From NCBI GenBank assembly GCA_934157035.1, contig CAKPHG010000001.1:186001-250000 (forward strand): a stretch of 64,000 nucleotides of DNA, given 5' to 3'. This document shows, piece after piece, positions 8,106-17,495 of this stretch. Origin of the DNA: an uncultured Clostridia bacterium (GTDB taxonomy: Bacteria > Bacillota > Clostridia > TANB77 > CAG-508). The notes beneath the pieces were generated by a model. That model was not told the origin of the DNA, ran no database searches, and saw only the letters and a program-made list of their open reading frames with translations. Every line of letters begins with the position of its first letter. The first letter of the stretch is position 1. The position numbers and the translations under genes were made by a program.

Positions 8106-8918
8106 TTATGGAATAAATACATAAGCTTCTAATGTTGTTCTTCCATAATTTAAAGCCTCATCATGAGAACCTAAAAATATGTCTAACTTTCCATTAGTAA
8201 TGGCTCCACCTCGATCTTCAACTGTAAACCATCCTTCATTTGGCATATCCGCAAGTGCCGGAATATAAATTATTGTTCCAAACGGATATTTTTTTCCAGC
8301 TGCTACAGTAGACCATTCAGTTGCCTTTTTTCCTGATGCTGTAATTGCATCTGTTTTTCCACAACAAATCTCGCAAGCACAATATGCTGAAGTATCAAAA
8401 TTCTCAGATATTGGTGTAATTCCCTCTATTTTAGAATTTATGTCTTCGGGTATTTCTTGTGGTAAAACTATTTCTTTTGGCTGCTCAATACTACTTTCCA
8501 CTAAAACTGTTTTTTTTGTTGTCACCTCTTCTTGATTTAATTGCATTGCCTCTGTTACTTCTGTTGTGTCTGTTACTTTTACTTGCTCATTGATTGCATT
8601 AGATGTTGCTTGCTCTTCTTTTGTTTGGTAATAAAGATTATCTTCCCGTAACATTTGTATTTCTTCTTCTGGGATTGAAAGCATGTATGCTTTTACCATA
8701 TCTTGAACAGTTTTGGGTTCATTTTCTATGTTTTGCATATTAGCTCTTTCATACTCTTCAATCCTTTGATCCATTTTTTTCATTTCTATTTCGAAATCTA
8801 CTATTGTCTTAATCGTAAAACCAAATAGAAACAAACTTATTACTACCAAAGCTTTAATTAACACAGTTTCAATAAAATCGCAAGCATTTACAATGTCTAA
8901 CCGTGAAATTTTTTTCAT
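8106..8918 (-). CDS. Membrane-anchored 3D-domain protein (putative lytic transglycosylase)
   Basis: A 270-residue surface protein with one N-terminal transmembrane segment (about 20-44), a Glu/Thr-rich linker of ~120 residues, and a C-terminal 3D domain (about 180-270). The domain is named for its three Asp and is shared with MltA-type transglycosylases. The sequence shows DTSAYCACEICCGKTDAIT, the PFGTIIYIP strand, VEDRGGAI and KLDIFLGSHDEA, so the catalytic Asp residues are present. It probably cleaves peptidoglycan during growth or spore-related remodelling. Its promoter sits directly behind the recN stop codon. Confidence 0.85.
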   Translation of the reverse strand: MKKISRLDIVNACDFIETVLIKALVVISLFLFGFTIKTIVDFEIEMKKMDQRIEEYERANMQNIENEPKTVQDMVKAYMLSIPEEEIQMLREDNLYYQTKEEQATSNAINEQVKVTDTTEVTEAMQLNQEEVTTKKTVLVESSIEQPKEIVLPQEIPEDINSKIEGITPISENFDTSAYCACEICCGKTDAITASGKKATEWSTVAAGKKYPFGTIIYIPALADMPNEGWFTVEDRGGAITNGKLDIFLGSHDEALNYGRTTLEAYVFIP

Positions 8919-8980
8919 TTTCTACTATTCTCCTTTTCTAATACCATTTGGTATTTTAGTAAAAAAAACTTATATTTTAT

Positions 8981-9009
8981 ATTATACCACATTTTCCATC
9001 TTTTTGCAA
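8981..9009 (-). promoter_or_regulatory. Promoter of the 3D-domain gene, with downstream palindrome
   Basis: Minus strand TTGCAA (9004-9009), 17 nt, TATAAT (8981-8986). A small palindrome (AATACC-4-GGTATT, 8940-8955) lies in the leader just before the ribosome-binding site and could be an operator. Confidence 0.7.
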
Positions 9010-9011
9010 TT

Positions 9012-10640
9012 TTATACTGCCATGCGTAGTTGTTTTGCATGTTGTATTGAAACTTCATTTATATCTCCACTTGCAATTCTTGCAATTTCTTTTATTGTTC
9101 CTTCTTCGTTTAATTTCTCTACTTTTGTTCTTGTTTTATTATCTTCTATAGCCTTGCTTATATAGTAGTTATATGTTCCTTGTGCTGCTATATTAGCCAA
9201 ATGTGTAATACAAAGAATTTGATGATTTTTTGATATTTTCTTCATTTTGCTTCCTACTGATTTTGCAGCTATTCCACTAATTCCTGTATCTATTTCATCA
9301 AAAATTAAAGTTGGAATTTTATCTACTTCACTAAGAACAGATTTTATTGCAAGCATTATTCTTGACATTTCTCCTCCTGAAGCTATTTTTATAATAGGCT
9401 TTTCTTCCTCTCCAATATTAGTAGAAATAAGAAATTCTATTTCATCTAATCCATTTTTATTAAAGAATTCTTTATCATTATATTCTACTTTTACATTAAA
9501 TTTTGCGTTTTTCATTTCTAGTTCTGTTAATTCTTTATTTATTTTTTGAGATAGTTCATTTGCTTTCTCTTTACGAATTTGATGCATCTTATCTGCTAAT
9601 AACTTCATCTGTTTTCCTGTTTCTATTAATTTACTTCTTAATTTTTCATTAATTTCATCTAAATTTTCTATTTCATATATTTCATTTTCTACTTTTTCTT
9701 TATATTTTAATATCTCTTTAATGCTATTTCCATACTTTCTTTTCAACGAAAATATAGTATCTAGTCTCTCTTCTATTTCATTTCTTTCTTCTTCATCAAA
9801 ATATACATCTTCTTTCATTGAACTTATGTCTCTTGAAATTTCTTGTATATCATAATATATATTTTTTAACTCTGTTAGTTTTTTACTGTATATTTCATCT
9901 ATACTTTCTATTTTTTCCAATGCTCTTATTGCTGAGTTTATATTGTCTACCGCTTCATTTGACAAACTATTATCTGCTATTTCTATATTTTCTATTATTT
10001 TTTCTGAATTGATTATTTTTTTCCTTTGTTCTTCTAATTTTTCATCTTCACCTTCTTTTAAATTTACCTCTTTTATTTCATCTAATTGGTATTTTAGTAA
10101 ATCCAATTTTCTTTGCTTTTCCGTTTCATCTCCATAATTATTTTTTAATTCTAACTTTATTTCATTATATATATTGTACAAATTCTTATATTCTGTTTTT
10201 ATTAAAGATATTTCTTTTCCAATAAAACTATCTAAATATTCTATATGAGACGCTTTATCTAAAAGCATTTGATTATCATTTTGACCATGTATGTCTATTA
10301 TTTGTTTCATAAATTCTTTTAATTCATTAACTGTTACTAATCTTCCATTTATTTTGCAAGAATTTCTTCCATTAGCATATATTTCTCTTGAAACAATTAT
10401 ATTTCCATCTATTGAATTTTCGTTTTCTGGCAAATATATACATGCCTCTATATATGAGTATTCTTCACCTTTTCTTATCATTTCTTTAGAAAATCTATTT
10501 CCACAAATTATTCCTAAAGAGTCTATAATTAATGTTTTTCCCGCTCCAGTCTCTCCTGTTAATACATTAAATCCATTTTCTAAATTTATACTTAAGTTAT
10601 CTATTATTCCTATATTTTTTATTTGAATCGTACTAATCAT
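9012..10640 (-). CDS. recN: DNA repair protein RecN
   Basis: An SMC-like ATPase that gathers DNA double-strand breaks for RecA-dependent repair. The 542-residue protein has Walker A GETGAGKT (29-36), two long coiled-coil arms (about 150-370), the ABC signature ASGGEMSR and Walker B LIFDEIDTGISG. All catalytic blocks are intact. It is divergent from mutS2. Its promoter (10690-10718) carries a near-consensus LexA box at the start site, so SOS control is plausible. Confidence 0.97.
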   Translation of the reverse strand: MISTIQIKNIGIIDNLSINLENGFNVLTGETGAGKTLIIDSLGIICGNRFSKEMIRKGEEYSYIEACIYLPENENSIDGNIIVSREIYANGRNSCKINGRLVTVNELKEFMKQIIDIHGQNDNQMLLDKASHIEYLDSFIGKEISLIKTEYKNLYNIYNEIKLELKNNYGDETEKQRKLDLLKYQLDEIKEVNLKEGEDEKLEEQRKKIINSEKIIENIEIADNSLSNEAVDNINSAIRALEKIESIDEIYSKKLTELKNIYYDIQEISRDISSMKEDVYFDEEERNEIEERLDTIFSLKRKYGNSIKEILKYKEKVENEIYEIENLDEINEKLRSKLIETGKQMKLLADKMHQIRKEKANELSQKINKELTELEMKNAKFNVKVEYNDKEFFNKNGLDEIEFLISTNIGEEEKPIIKIASGGEMSRIMLAIKSVLSEVDKIPTLIFDEIDTGISGIAAKSVGSKMKKISKNHQILCITHLANIAAQGTYNYYISKAIEDNKTRTKVEKLNEEGTIKEIARIASGDINEVSIQHAKQLRMAV

Positions 10641-10664
10641 AATATATTTTGCCTCCTATTTTCA

Positions 10665-10678
10665 CGAATTATTGTTCG
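10665..10678. promoter_or_regulatory. Candidate LexA (SOS) box in the recN promoter
   Basis: CGAAC-AATA-ATTCG on the minus strand is one base from the Gram-positive LexA consensus CGAAC-N4-GTTCG. It covers about +5 to +18 relative to the predicted recN start site, a good repressor position. Confidence 0.6.
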
Positions 10679-10689
10679 TTTGTATTTTT

Positions 10690-10718
10690 ATTATATAATC
10701 GAATATTTGTTTTGTCAA
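10690..10718 (-). promoter_or_regulatory. Promoter of recN
   Basis: Minus strand TTGACA (10713-10718), exactly 17 nt, TATAAT (10690-10695): a full-consensus SigA promoter. Confidence 0.88.
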
Positions 10719-10790
10719 TACATTTTTCATACTTTTATTTTTTTATTATTTAAAGGAAAAAAGTAACCAGTTTCCTAATGTCTTTTGTTC

Positions 10791-10820
10791 TTGACAAATA
10801 TGTTTTTATGGAATTATAAT
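10791..10820 (+). promoter_or_regulatory. Promoter of mutS2
   Basis: TTGACA (10791-10796), 18 nt, TATAAT (10815-10820), then an AAGGAG ribosome-binding site before the ATG at 10859. Confidence 0.85.
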
Positions 10821-10858
10821 GTATTTGTAAACACGCATAAAATAAGGAGTTTTTTATA

Positions 10859-13315
10859 ATGCAAAATTATTTAAATAAATTAGAATATGATAAAATTTTA
10901 ACTTTACTTTCAAGTAATTCAAAGACATATTTAGGTAAAGAACTTTGTTTAGATTTAAAACCTTCTAATTCAAAAGATAAAGTTGTAACTTTATTAAAAG
11001 AGACTGATGAAGCTTGCACTCTTTTGTTACGTAAGGGTAATTTGCCTATATCAGATTTTGAAGATATTTCTTTATCTGTTAAAAATTTGGAGAGTAATAT
11101 TTCTTTAAGTGCAAAAGCCTTGCTTGATATTGCAAATGTTTTAAGGATTTCGAGAGATTTAAAAGAATATTTTTATAAAGATGAAGATTTTGATTTATCA
11201 AATTTTTCTATTTTAGATTCATATTTTAGTAGATTATACTCAAATAAAACTATAGAAGATAAAATTTTTACTTGTATTATAGATGAAAATACTATAGCTG
11301 ATGATGCTTCAACAGTTTTGGCTAATTTGAGAAGAAATAGAAGAAAATTAGAAAATCAAATTAAAGACACTTTAAATAAAATAATTCACTCTAACACTAA
11401 AGCTATAATGGATCCTATTGTTACTATTAGAAACGATAGATATGTTATTCCTGTAAAAGAAGATTTTAAAGGTCAAATTAAAGGCTTTGTTCATGATGTA
11501 TCTGCTAGTGGTTCTACCGTATTTGTTGAACCTATGGCTGTTTTTGAATTAAACAATAGTATTTCTAATATTAAAGTAGAAGAGTCTATTGAGATTGAAA
11601 AAATATTAGCTAATTTATCTTCTTTATTGTTTGATTTAACAGCCGAATTAAATAATGATGTATACCTTTTAGGAAAATTAGACTTTATTTTTGCTAAAGC
11701 TAGTTTCTCAAAAAGTATAAGTGCAATTTGCCCTATCGTTAATGATAATAAATGCATTAATTTAATAAAAGCACGTCATCCATTAATAGACAAGGATAAA
11801 GTAGTTCCTATCGATGTAGAAATTGGCAAAAATTATTCTTCTTTAATTATTACTGGTCCAAATACTGGTGGAAAAACTGTCACTTTAAAAACTGTTGGAC
11901 TTCTAACTTTAATGGCTTGTAGCGGTTTGTTTATTCCTGCTGAAGAAAATAGTAGTATATATGTTTTTGATAATGTCTTTGCTGATATTGGTGATGAACA
12001 AAGTATTGAAGAATCTTTAAGTACTTTTTCTTCTCATATTAGCAATGTAGTTCACATTATTAATAATTCTACATCTAATAGCCTTATTTTATTAGATGAG
12101 TTAGGCTCTGGTACAGATCCTATTGAAGGTTCTAGCCTTGCAATTAGTATTTTAGAACATTTTCATAGTATAGGAGCTATCACTTTTGCAACTACTCATT
12201 ATCCAGAAATTAAAAATTATGCATTAGTAACCGATGGTTTTGAGAATGCAAGTTCAGATTTTGATATAGAAAATTTAAAACCTACCTATAAATTATTAAT
12301 TGGTATTCCAGGTAAGAGTAATGCCTTTGCTATTAGTAAAAAACTTGGCATTTCTAATGATATTTTAGATAGAGCTAAAAGTTTTCTAAAGGAAGATGAA
12401 ATAAATATTGAAGAGCTTCTAAAAAATATTTATGATGATAAATTAATTATTGAAAGTGAAAAAGAAGAGATTACAAAAAATAAAAATCAGATTGAACTTT
12501 TAAGAAAAAGTTTAGAACAAGAAAAAAATACTCAAAATGATTTAAAAGAAGATAAGATTGAAAAAGCTAAAATTGAAGCAAAAAATCTCCTTTTAGATGC
12601 TAAAGAAGAAGCTAATAGCACTATTAAGGAATTAAATACTTTGTATAATAACTTGAAAGACTTTGAAGAAGTTGATTTAGATAATTGGTCCGACACTCAA
12701 ATTGCTAATTTTGTAAAAAGCCATTTTAAAAAGGGAACTTTAAAGCAAGCTAATTTATACAGAAATAAACTAAATTCTTCTTTGGATAAATTTAATAGTA
12801 CTAATTCAAATATTGAAAATATAAATAATTCTGAGATTAAGCATTTTTCTAAAGATGATTTATGTATTGGTATGAAAATTAAGTTATCTAACTTTAACGA
12901 TATTGCAACTATTATTTCTTTATCTGGCAAGAAAAATATTCTTCAAGTTCAAGTAGGAAATATTAAAACAAATATTTCTTTAGATGATATTGTAGAAATT
13001 AATATTAAAGACAAAGGCATAAATAATACTAGCTCTAAAGCATCTTCTGTGACTTCATTTAAATCAAAGGAAGTTACTCCAGAAATAAATGTTATTGGTC
13101 AAAATATTGAAGAAGCATGTTTTGTAATAGACAAATATTTAGACGATTGTGCAATTGCAAAACTTAGCCCTGTGCGCATTGTTCACGGAAAAGGCACAGG
13201 TAAATTAAGAGAAGGAATTCACAATTTTCTTCGAAAAAATTCTCATGTAAAAAGTTTTAGACTTGGTACTTTTGGTGAAGGTGAAATGGGAGTTACTATT
13301 GTTGAGCTAAAATAA
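10859..13315 (+). CDS. mutS2: Endonuclease MutS2 (MutS-like ATPase with Smr domain)
   Basis: MutS2 is a MutS paralogue without the mismatch-reading domain. It has been linked to suppression of recombination and, in Bacillus, to rescue of collided ribosomes. The 818-residue protein has the MutS core and clamp, Walker A GPNTGGKT near 332-339, a DELGSGTDP Walker B block, a TTHYPE segment, a coiled-coil region (about 515-610) and a C-terminal Smr nuclease domain (744-818). The Smr domain carries the HGKGTGKLR motif. It is monocistronic, from its own consensus promoter to the terminator at 13324. Confidence 0.96.
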   Translation: MQNYLNKLEYDKILTLLSSNSKTYLGKELCLDLKPSNSKDKVVTLLKETDEACTLLLRKGNLPISDFEDISLSVKNLESNISLSAKALLDIANVLRISRDLKEYFYKDEDFDLSNFSILDSYFSRLYSNKTIEDKIFTCIIDENTIADDASTVLANLRRNRRKLENQIKDTLNKIIHSNTKAIMDPIVTIRNDRYVIPVKEDFKGQIKGFVHDVSASGSTVFVEPMAVFELNNSISNIKVEESIEIEKILANLSSLLFDLTAELNNDVYLLGKLDFIFAKASFSKSISAICPIVNDNKCINLIKARHPLIDKDKVVPIDVEIGKNYSSLIITGPNTGGKTVTLKTVGLLTLMACSGLFIPAEENSSIYVFDNVFADIGDEQSIEESLSTFSSHISNVVHIINNSTSNSLILLDELGSGTDPIEGSSLAISILEHFHSIGAITFATTHYPEIKNYALVTDGFENASSDFDIENLKPTYKLLIGIPGKSNAFAISKKLGISNDILDRAKSFLKEDEINIEELLKNIYDDKLIIESEKEEITKNKNQIELLRKSLEQEKNTQNDLKEDKIEKAKIEAKNLLLDAKEEANSTIKELNTLYNNLKDFEEVDLDNWSDTQIANFVKSHFKKGTLKQANLYRNKLNSSLDKFNSTNSNIENINNSEIKHFSKDDLCIGMKIKLSNFNDIATIISLSGKKNILQVQVGNIKTNISLDDIVEINIKDKGINNTSSKASSVTSFKSKEVTPEINVIGQNIEEACFVIDKYLDDCAIAKLSPVRIVHGKGTGKLREGIHNFLRKNSHVKSFRLGTFGEGEMGVTIVELK

Positions 13316-13323
13316 AAAAATTA

Positions 13324-13360
13324 AAGGAATGAATACTGTTTGATTCAGAATTCATTCCTT
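13324..13360. terminator. Terminator shared by convergent mutS2 and dCMP deaminase genes
   Basis: Perfect 11-bp stem (aaggaatgaat) around a 15-nt loop. The better T tract is on the minus-strand side. Confidence 0.7.
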
Positions 13361-13415
13361 AATAATTATTGAATATTTTACTTTAAATTTAATAGTTTTA
13401 AAATAAATTTCTTTT

Positions 13416-13925
13416 TTATTTTAAGTCTATTTTTATTTCTCTTTCTTCTTTTAATTCTATCTTTTTATATGTAACATTACATTCATCAAAAAGTCTTCTA
13501 GATGCAATATTGTTTTCAGAATTTGCATATTTGTCAGATAAATATATTACTTCCTTTATTCCTGATTGAATAATTATTTTAGCACATTCATTACATGGAA
13601 ATAAATCAACATATATTTTAGAGTTTTCTAAATCTTTTTTGCTTCCTCTATAATTCAAAATTGCATTTAATTCTGCATGACACACGTATGGATATTTAGT
13701 ATCCAAATTTTCACCATCTCTACCCCATGGAAATTTTTCATCACAAAATCCATTTGGTGCTCCATTATATCCTATTGATAAAATACGATTGTCATTACTT
13801 ACTATACAAGCTCCAACTTGTGTAGAAGGATCTTTACTTCTCATTGCAGAAAGTTTCGCTATTGCCATAAAGTATTCATCCCAACTAATGTAATCATTCC
13901 TTTTTTTACATTTGTTTTCTTCCAT
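13416..13925 (-). CDS. comEB: dCMP deaminase (ComEB type)
   Basis: A zinc-dependent deaminase that converts dCMP to dUMP for dTMP synthesis. The 169-residue protein has the cytidine-deaminase signature: HAE at 83-85 (zinc His and proton-relay Glu) and PCNEC at 110-114 (zinc Cys pair), preceded by the SKDPSTQVGACIV block. The GYNGAPNGF segment is characteristic of dCMP deaminases rather than CDA or guanine deaminases. No competence genes are adjacent, so the comE context is not conserved here. Confidence 0.9.
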   Translation of the reverse strand: MEENKCKKRNDYISWDEYFMAIAKLSAMRSKDPSTQVGACIVSNDNRILSIGYNGAPNGFCDEKFPWGRDGENLDTKYPYVCHAELNAILNYRGSKKDLENSKIYVDLFPCNECAKIIIQSGIKEVIYLSDKYANSENNIASRRLFDECNVTYKKIELKEEREIKIDLK

Positions 13926-14022
13926 ATTTTAACACTCCTTTTCTAAAAAGTATAAATTAAATATATTATTTATATAAAATTTATTTTCTATATTTATCTT
14001 CCTTTAGAACTTTTTATTTATA

Positions 14023-14073
14023 AAACAAGAGACACCAAAAATATTTTTAACTTAACTGATGTCTCTTTTGTTT
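14023..14073 (-). terminator. Terminator of the cyclophilin gene
   Basis: Stem aaacaagagaca with tgtctc(tt)ttgttt, ending 5 bp before the stop codon of the minus-strand cyclophilin gene. Confidence 0.65.
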
Positions 14074-14077
14074 ATTT

Positions 14078-14896
14078 TTATTGATTAAAACTAGAACTAT
14101 AATATCTCATTAAATAATTATAGTAATTAAATGGTTCCACTGTTTCTGGCTCACCATAATCTACTCCATAGGTTTCAACATTAATGCTTGTAATAACTGG
14201 TTTGTTAATTGGCATATCTGCTGTTAATTTGTTTCCTTTCTCATCTTTTGGAGCTTCTTCACCTTCTTTTAAATCTTCACTTCTATATGTTACTTCTGTA
14301 TTAGCTATTTTATCTACAACATCCATTCCTTCTATTACTTTTCCAAATCCTGCATATAATCCATTTAAAGAAGTGTTTGATTTATGCATAATAAAGAATT
14401 GTGAACCTGCTGAATTGTATCCCTCTTCTGTTAAACTACTGCTTATACTGCTATAATCTGAACGAGCCATTGCAATAACGCCTTCTTCTAATTTTATTTT
14501 ATTTTTTGTAAAATTATTAGCAATCATTTCTCCTTTTATGGCGTATGTAGATGTGTCACCATTTCCTTTTAAATCATTAATTGTTGGTGTTCCTGTACCA
14601 TTTCCATTTTTATCTCCACCTTGAATCATAAAACCTGGTATTGTTCTATGAAATGTAAGTCCATTATAAAATCCACGATTTGCTAAAGCTATAAAGTTTG
14701 TTACTGTGTTTGGTGCTTGATCTGGATATAACTCTATTTTAATTGTTCCATAATCTTGCACTTCTATTGTTGCTATTGGATTTTGAACCTTCTTGGTAAT
14801 TTTTATATATATTCCATATCCTACAAATCCTATTGCTATTATAACTAATATTATAGCAATTATTAAAATTATTTTAATTAATAAGTCTTTTTTCAT
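14078..14896 (-). CDS. Membrane-anchored cyclophilin-type peptidyl-prolyl isomerase
   Basis: The 272-residue protein has one N-terminal transmembrane anchor (about 8-32) and an extracytoplasmic cyclophilin domain from about residue 40. The domain shows the catalytic FHRTIPGFMIQGGD block, a SAGSQFFIM strand and a GFGKVIEGMDVVD segment, so the active-site Arg and Gln are present. It probably assists folding of exported proteins at the cell surface. It sits 22 bp downstream of disA and may be the last gene of a radA-disA-ppi unit. Confidence 0.92.
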   Translation of the reverse strand: MKKDLLIKIILIIAIILVIIAIGFVGYGIYIKITKKVQNPIATIEVQDYGTIKIELYPDQAPNTVTNFIALANRGFYNGLTFHRTIPGFMIQGGDKNGNGTGTPTINDLKGNGDTSTYAIKGEMIANNFTKNKIKLEEGVIAMARSDYSSISSSLTEEGYNSAGSQFFIMHKSNTSLNGLYAGFGKVIEGMDVVDKIANTEVTYRSEDLKEGEEAPKDEKGNKLTADMPINKPVITSINVETYGVDYGEPETVEPFNYYNYLMRYYSSSFNQ

Positions 14897-14918
14897 TTTC
14901 TTTCCTACTTTCCTTTGT

Positions 14919-15995
14919 TTATAACATTAAATTATCAAATAGATATTGTTCCTGTATTCTTTTTAAAGATTGTTTTATTGTTCTAGCTCTTACCTCTCCA
15001 ATTCCATCTACATCATCTAAATCTGGTATATCTGCTGCTAATATATGTTGGAATGATTTAAATGATTTTATTAGGTTATCTACTATGTTGTTTGGCATTC
15101 TTGGAATTTTATTTAATATACGATATCCTCTTGTGTATACAGCGACTTCATCATAATCGTCAAAATCTTCATACCCTAGTAATTTTGCTACTACTTGTAA
15201 TCTCATTAAATCTTCATGTGACAAGCTTTTTACTTCACCCAAAACTTTTTCGCAAGTTCTCTTTTTACCAGGCGCAATGTAATCTTTTATAATAAGCAAT
15301 TCTTCTTTTTCCAATCCTCCGATTAGTTCTTCTAATTGCATTTCTAAAAGTCTTCCCTCTTGTCCTAATTCATATATAGATTTTTGGACTTCATCTGCCA
15401 TTTTCATTACCATTTCAGCTCTTTGAATTACAGTTATAACATTTTGCAATGTTACTATGTCATTAAATTCATATTCATTTAATAAATTCAATTTACTATC
15501 AAATACTTTTTTATATTTTTCCACTGTTTGAAGAGCTTGATTTGCTTTTGAAATAACTTTTGAAGTATCTTCTAGCACATATCTAGAATACCCTTTAAAT
15601 ACGGTTATTATGTTTCTTCTTTGTGAAATACTTATGACTATTTCTCCTGTTTGCTTTGCTGTACGTTCTGCAGTTCTATGTCTTGTTCCAGTTTCAGTTG
15701 TTGTTATTTCTGATGATGGTATAAGTTGTGTATTTGCATATAAAATTTTCTTAAAATCTGAACTTAGTATAATTGAACCATCCATCTTAGCTAATTCATA
15801 TAATCTAGATGGTGTATAATCGATATCTAATTTAAAACCACCATCTACAATGTCCAAAACTTCTTTACTATCACCAATAACAATAAGTGCACCAGTTTTT
15901 GCTTTTAATATATTTTCTAATCCATCTCGTATAGGGGTTCCTGGTGAAATTAAACGTAATACATCTGCTATTGTGTTATCTTTAAATGTACCCAT
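14919..15995 (-). CDS. disA: DNA integrity scanning protein DisA, diadenylate cyclase
   Basis: DisA makes cyclic di-AMP and slows synthesis on meeting branched DNA. The 358-residue length is standard. The DAC domain (about 1-145) has the DGS and RHRTAERTA motifs that bind ATP. A helical spine follows, and a C-terminal helix-hairpin-helix domain (PDLDDVDGIGEVRARTIK near 325-342) binds DNA. It is encoded directly after radA; RadA is a known inhibitory partner of DisA in Bacillus, so the pairing is functionally meaningful. Confidence 0.97.
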   Translation of the reverse strand: MGTFKDNTIADVLRLISPGTPIRDGLENILKAKTGALIVIGDSKEVLDIVDGGFKLDIDYTPSRLYELAKMDGSIILSSDFKKILYANTQLIPSSEITTTETGTRHRTAERTAKQTGEIVISISQRRNIITVFKGYSRYVLEDTSKVISKANQALQTVEKYKKVFDSKLNLLNEYEFNDIVTLQNVITVIQRAEMVMKMADEVQKSIYELGQEGRLLEMQLEELIGGLEKEELLIIKDYIAPGKKRTCEKVLGEVKSLSHEDLMRLQVVAKLLGYEDFDDYDEVAVYTRGYRILNKIPRMPNNIVDNLIKSFKSFQHILAADIPDLDDVDGIGEVRARTIKQSLKRIQEQYLFDNLML

Positions 15996-16056
15996 TCTTT
16001 GCTTTCAACTCCTATTTATGCATTGTTCATAAAAACTTTAATCCCTTTGCCTTAAT

Positions 16057-17418
16057 TTATTTTATTATTTTCAAAGCCTCTTGTATATTGCTAACGCCTA
16101 TTATATCTAATTTATAATCATCTTTCAATAGTTTTTTATTATTTTGTGGAATAATACATTTTTTAAAACCTAATTTTTCCGCTTCTTTTAATCTTTTTTC
16201 TATCATATTTACCGCTCTTACTTCTCCTGTTAATCCTACTTCACCTATTGCAACTAAATCTTTCGGAATACTAATTCCTTTGAAACTTGATGTAACTGCC
16301 AAAATTATTCCTAAATCAACTGCTGGTTCTTGAATCTTTATTCCACTAACTACATTCAAATAAACATCTTGTGAACTTAAATTTACATTTGCTCTTTTTT
16401 CTAGCACTGCCATAAGAACAGTCAATCTATTATAATCAATTCCATTAGCAGTTCTTCTTGGAAGTCCAAAAACAGTAGGCGTTGTAAGTGCTTGAAGTTC
16501 TATCAAAAGAGGTCTTGTTCCTTCTATACTCGCAACTATTACACTGCCAGAAGGGTTGTCTTCTCTTTCCGAAATTAATATAGATGATGGATTTGTTATT
16601 TCTACCATTCCTTCATTTTTCATTTCAAACATTCCTACTTCATTTGTAGAACCAAATCTGTTTTTTACACCTCTTAATATTCTATATGAAAAATATCTTT
16701 CACCTTCTAAGTACAAAACAGTATCTACCATGTGTTCCAAAACTCTTGGTCCAGCTATATTTCCATCCTTTGTAACATGTCCAATTATAATAGTAGTAAT
16801 TGATTCTTGTTTGCATATTTTCATTATTCTAGCTGTTATTTCTCTAACTTGACTCACAGTACCCGCAGCAGAAGTAATTTCATCACTATACATCGTTTGA
16901 ATAGAGTCTATAATTACAAGTTTTGGATTTGTTTCTTTAATAGCATCAGCTATTAAATCTATATCTGTTTCTCCTAAAAACAAAATATCTTCATTCTTTA
17001 TATTTAATCTATCCGCTCTAATTTTTATCTGTTCTGCTGACTCTTCTCCAGATACATATAAAACTTTTCCTTCGCCTTTCATCTTATTGCAAATTTGAAG
17101 AATTAAAGTAGATTTTCCAATTCCAGGTTCTCCACCTAAAAGAACTAAAGAACCTTTAACAAGGCCTCCACCTAGAACTCTATCTAATTCTCCAACTCCA
17201 GTTGAAGTTCTAGAAGCCTCTTTTCCTTCTATACTATTTAAAGTAGTAGGTTTACTACTTTTAGTTTTTTTATCTGAAATAAAAGCTCCATCTTTTTCTT
17301 TAATTACCTTCTCCTCAAAAAAGCTATTCCATGCATTACATGCAGGGCATTTTCCAAGCCATTTTGCTGATTCATATCCACATTCATTACACACAAAAAC
17401 TGTCTTACTCTTTGCCAT
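16057..17418 (-). CDS. radA: DNA repair protein RadA/Sms
   Basis: A RecA-like hexameric helicase that processes branched recombination intermediates. The 453-residue protein has an N-terminal zinc finger (C10-x2-C13, C24-x2-C27), Walker A GGEPGIGKS (95-103), the RadA-specific KNRFG motif near 253 and a C-terminal Lon-protease-like domain. The start is well supported: AAGGAGG ends 8 nt before the ATG. A palindromic repeat (17433-17495) begins directly behind the ribosome-binding site, so the native upstream region has been displaced by repeat and transposase sequence. Confidence 0.97.
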   Translation of the reverse strand: MAKSKTVFVCNECGYESAKWLGKCPACNAWNSFFEEKVIKEKDGAFISDKKTKSSKPTTLNSIEGKEASRTSTGVGELDRVLGGGLVKGSLVLLGGEPGIGKSTLILQICNKMKGEGKVLYVSGEESAEQIKIRADRLNIKNEDILFLGETDIDLIADAIKETNPKLVIIDSIQTMYSDEITSAAGTVSQVREITARIMKICKQESITTIIIGHVTKDGNIAGPRVLEHMVDTVLYLEGERYFSYRILRGVKNRFGSTNEVGMFEMKNEGMVEITNPSSILISEREDNPSGSVIVASIEGTRPLLIELQALTTPTVFGLPRRTANGIDYNRLTVLMAVLEKRANVNLSSQDVYLNVVSGIKIQEPAVDLGIILAVTSSFKGISIPKDLVAIGEVGLTGEVRAVNMIEKRLKEAEKLGFKKCIIPQNNKKLLKDDYKLDIIGVSNIQEALKIIK

Positions 17419-17432
17419 ACTTATTCCTCCTT

Positions 17433-17495
17433 GAACCGTTGGGGACGTAAACCGTTGGGGACGTTTCTTTTCGGTTCATCTGTCCCTTTCGGCTC
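17433..17495 (-). repeat. REP-like palindrome, copy A (with tandem half-copy)
   Basis: The 47-bp unit 17449-17495 has outer arms GAGCCG/CGGTTT and inner arms GGGAC/GTCCC separated by a 3-nt internal loop, the bulged hairpin shape of REP elements. An extra half-unit (gaaccgttggggacg) precedes it at 17433-17447. Copy A is inverted relative to copies B and C. One end touches the radA ribosome-binding site; the other overlaps the stop codon of the RAYT gene. Confidence 0.85.
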
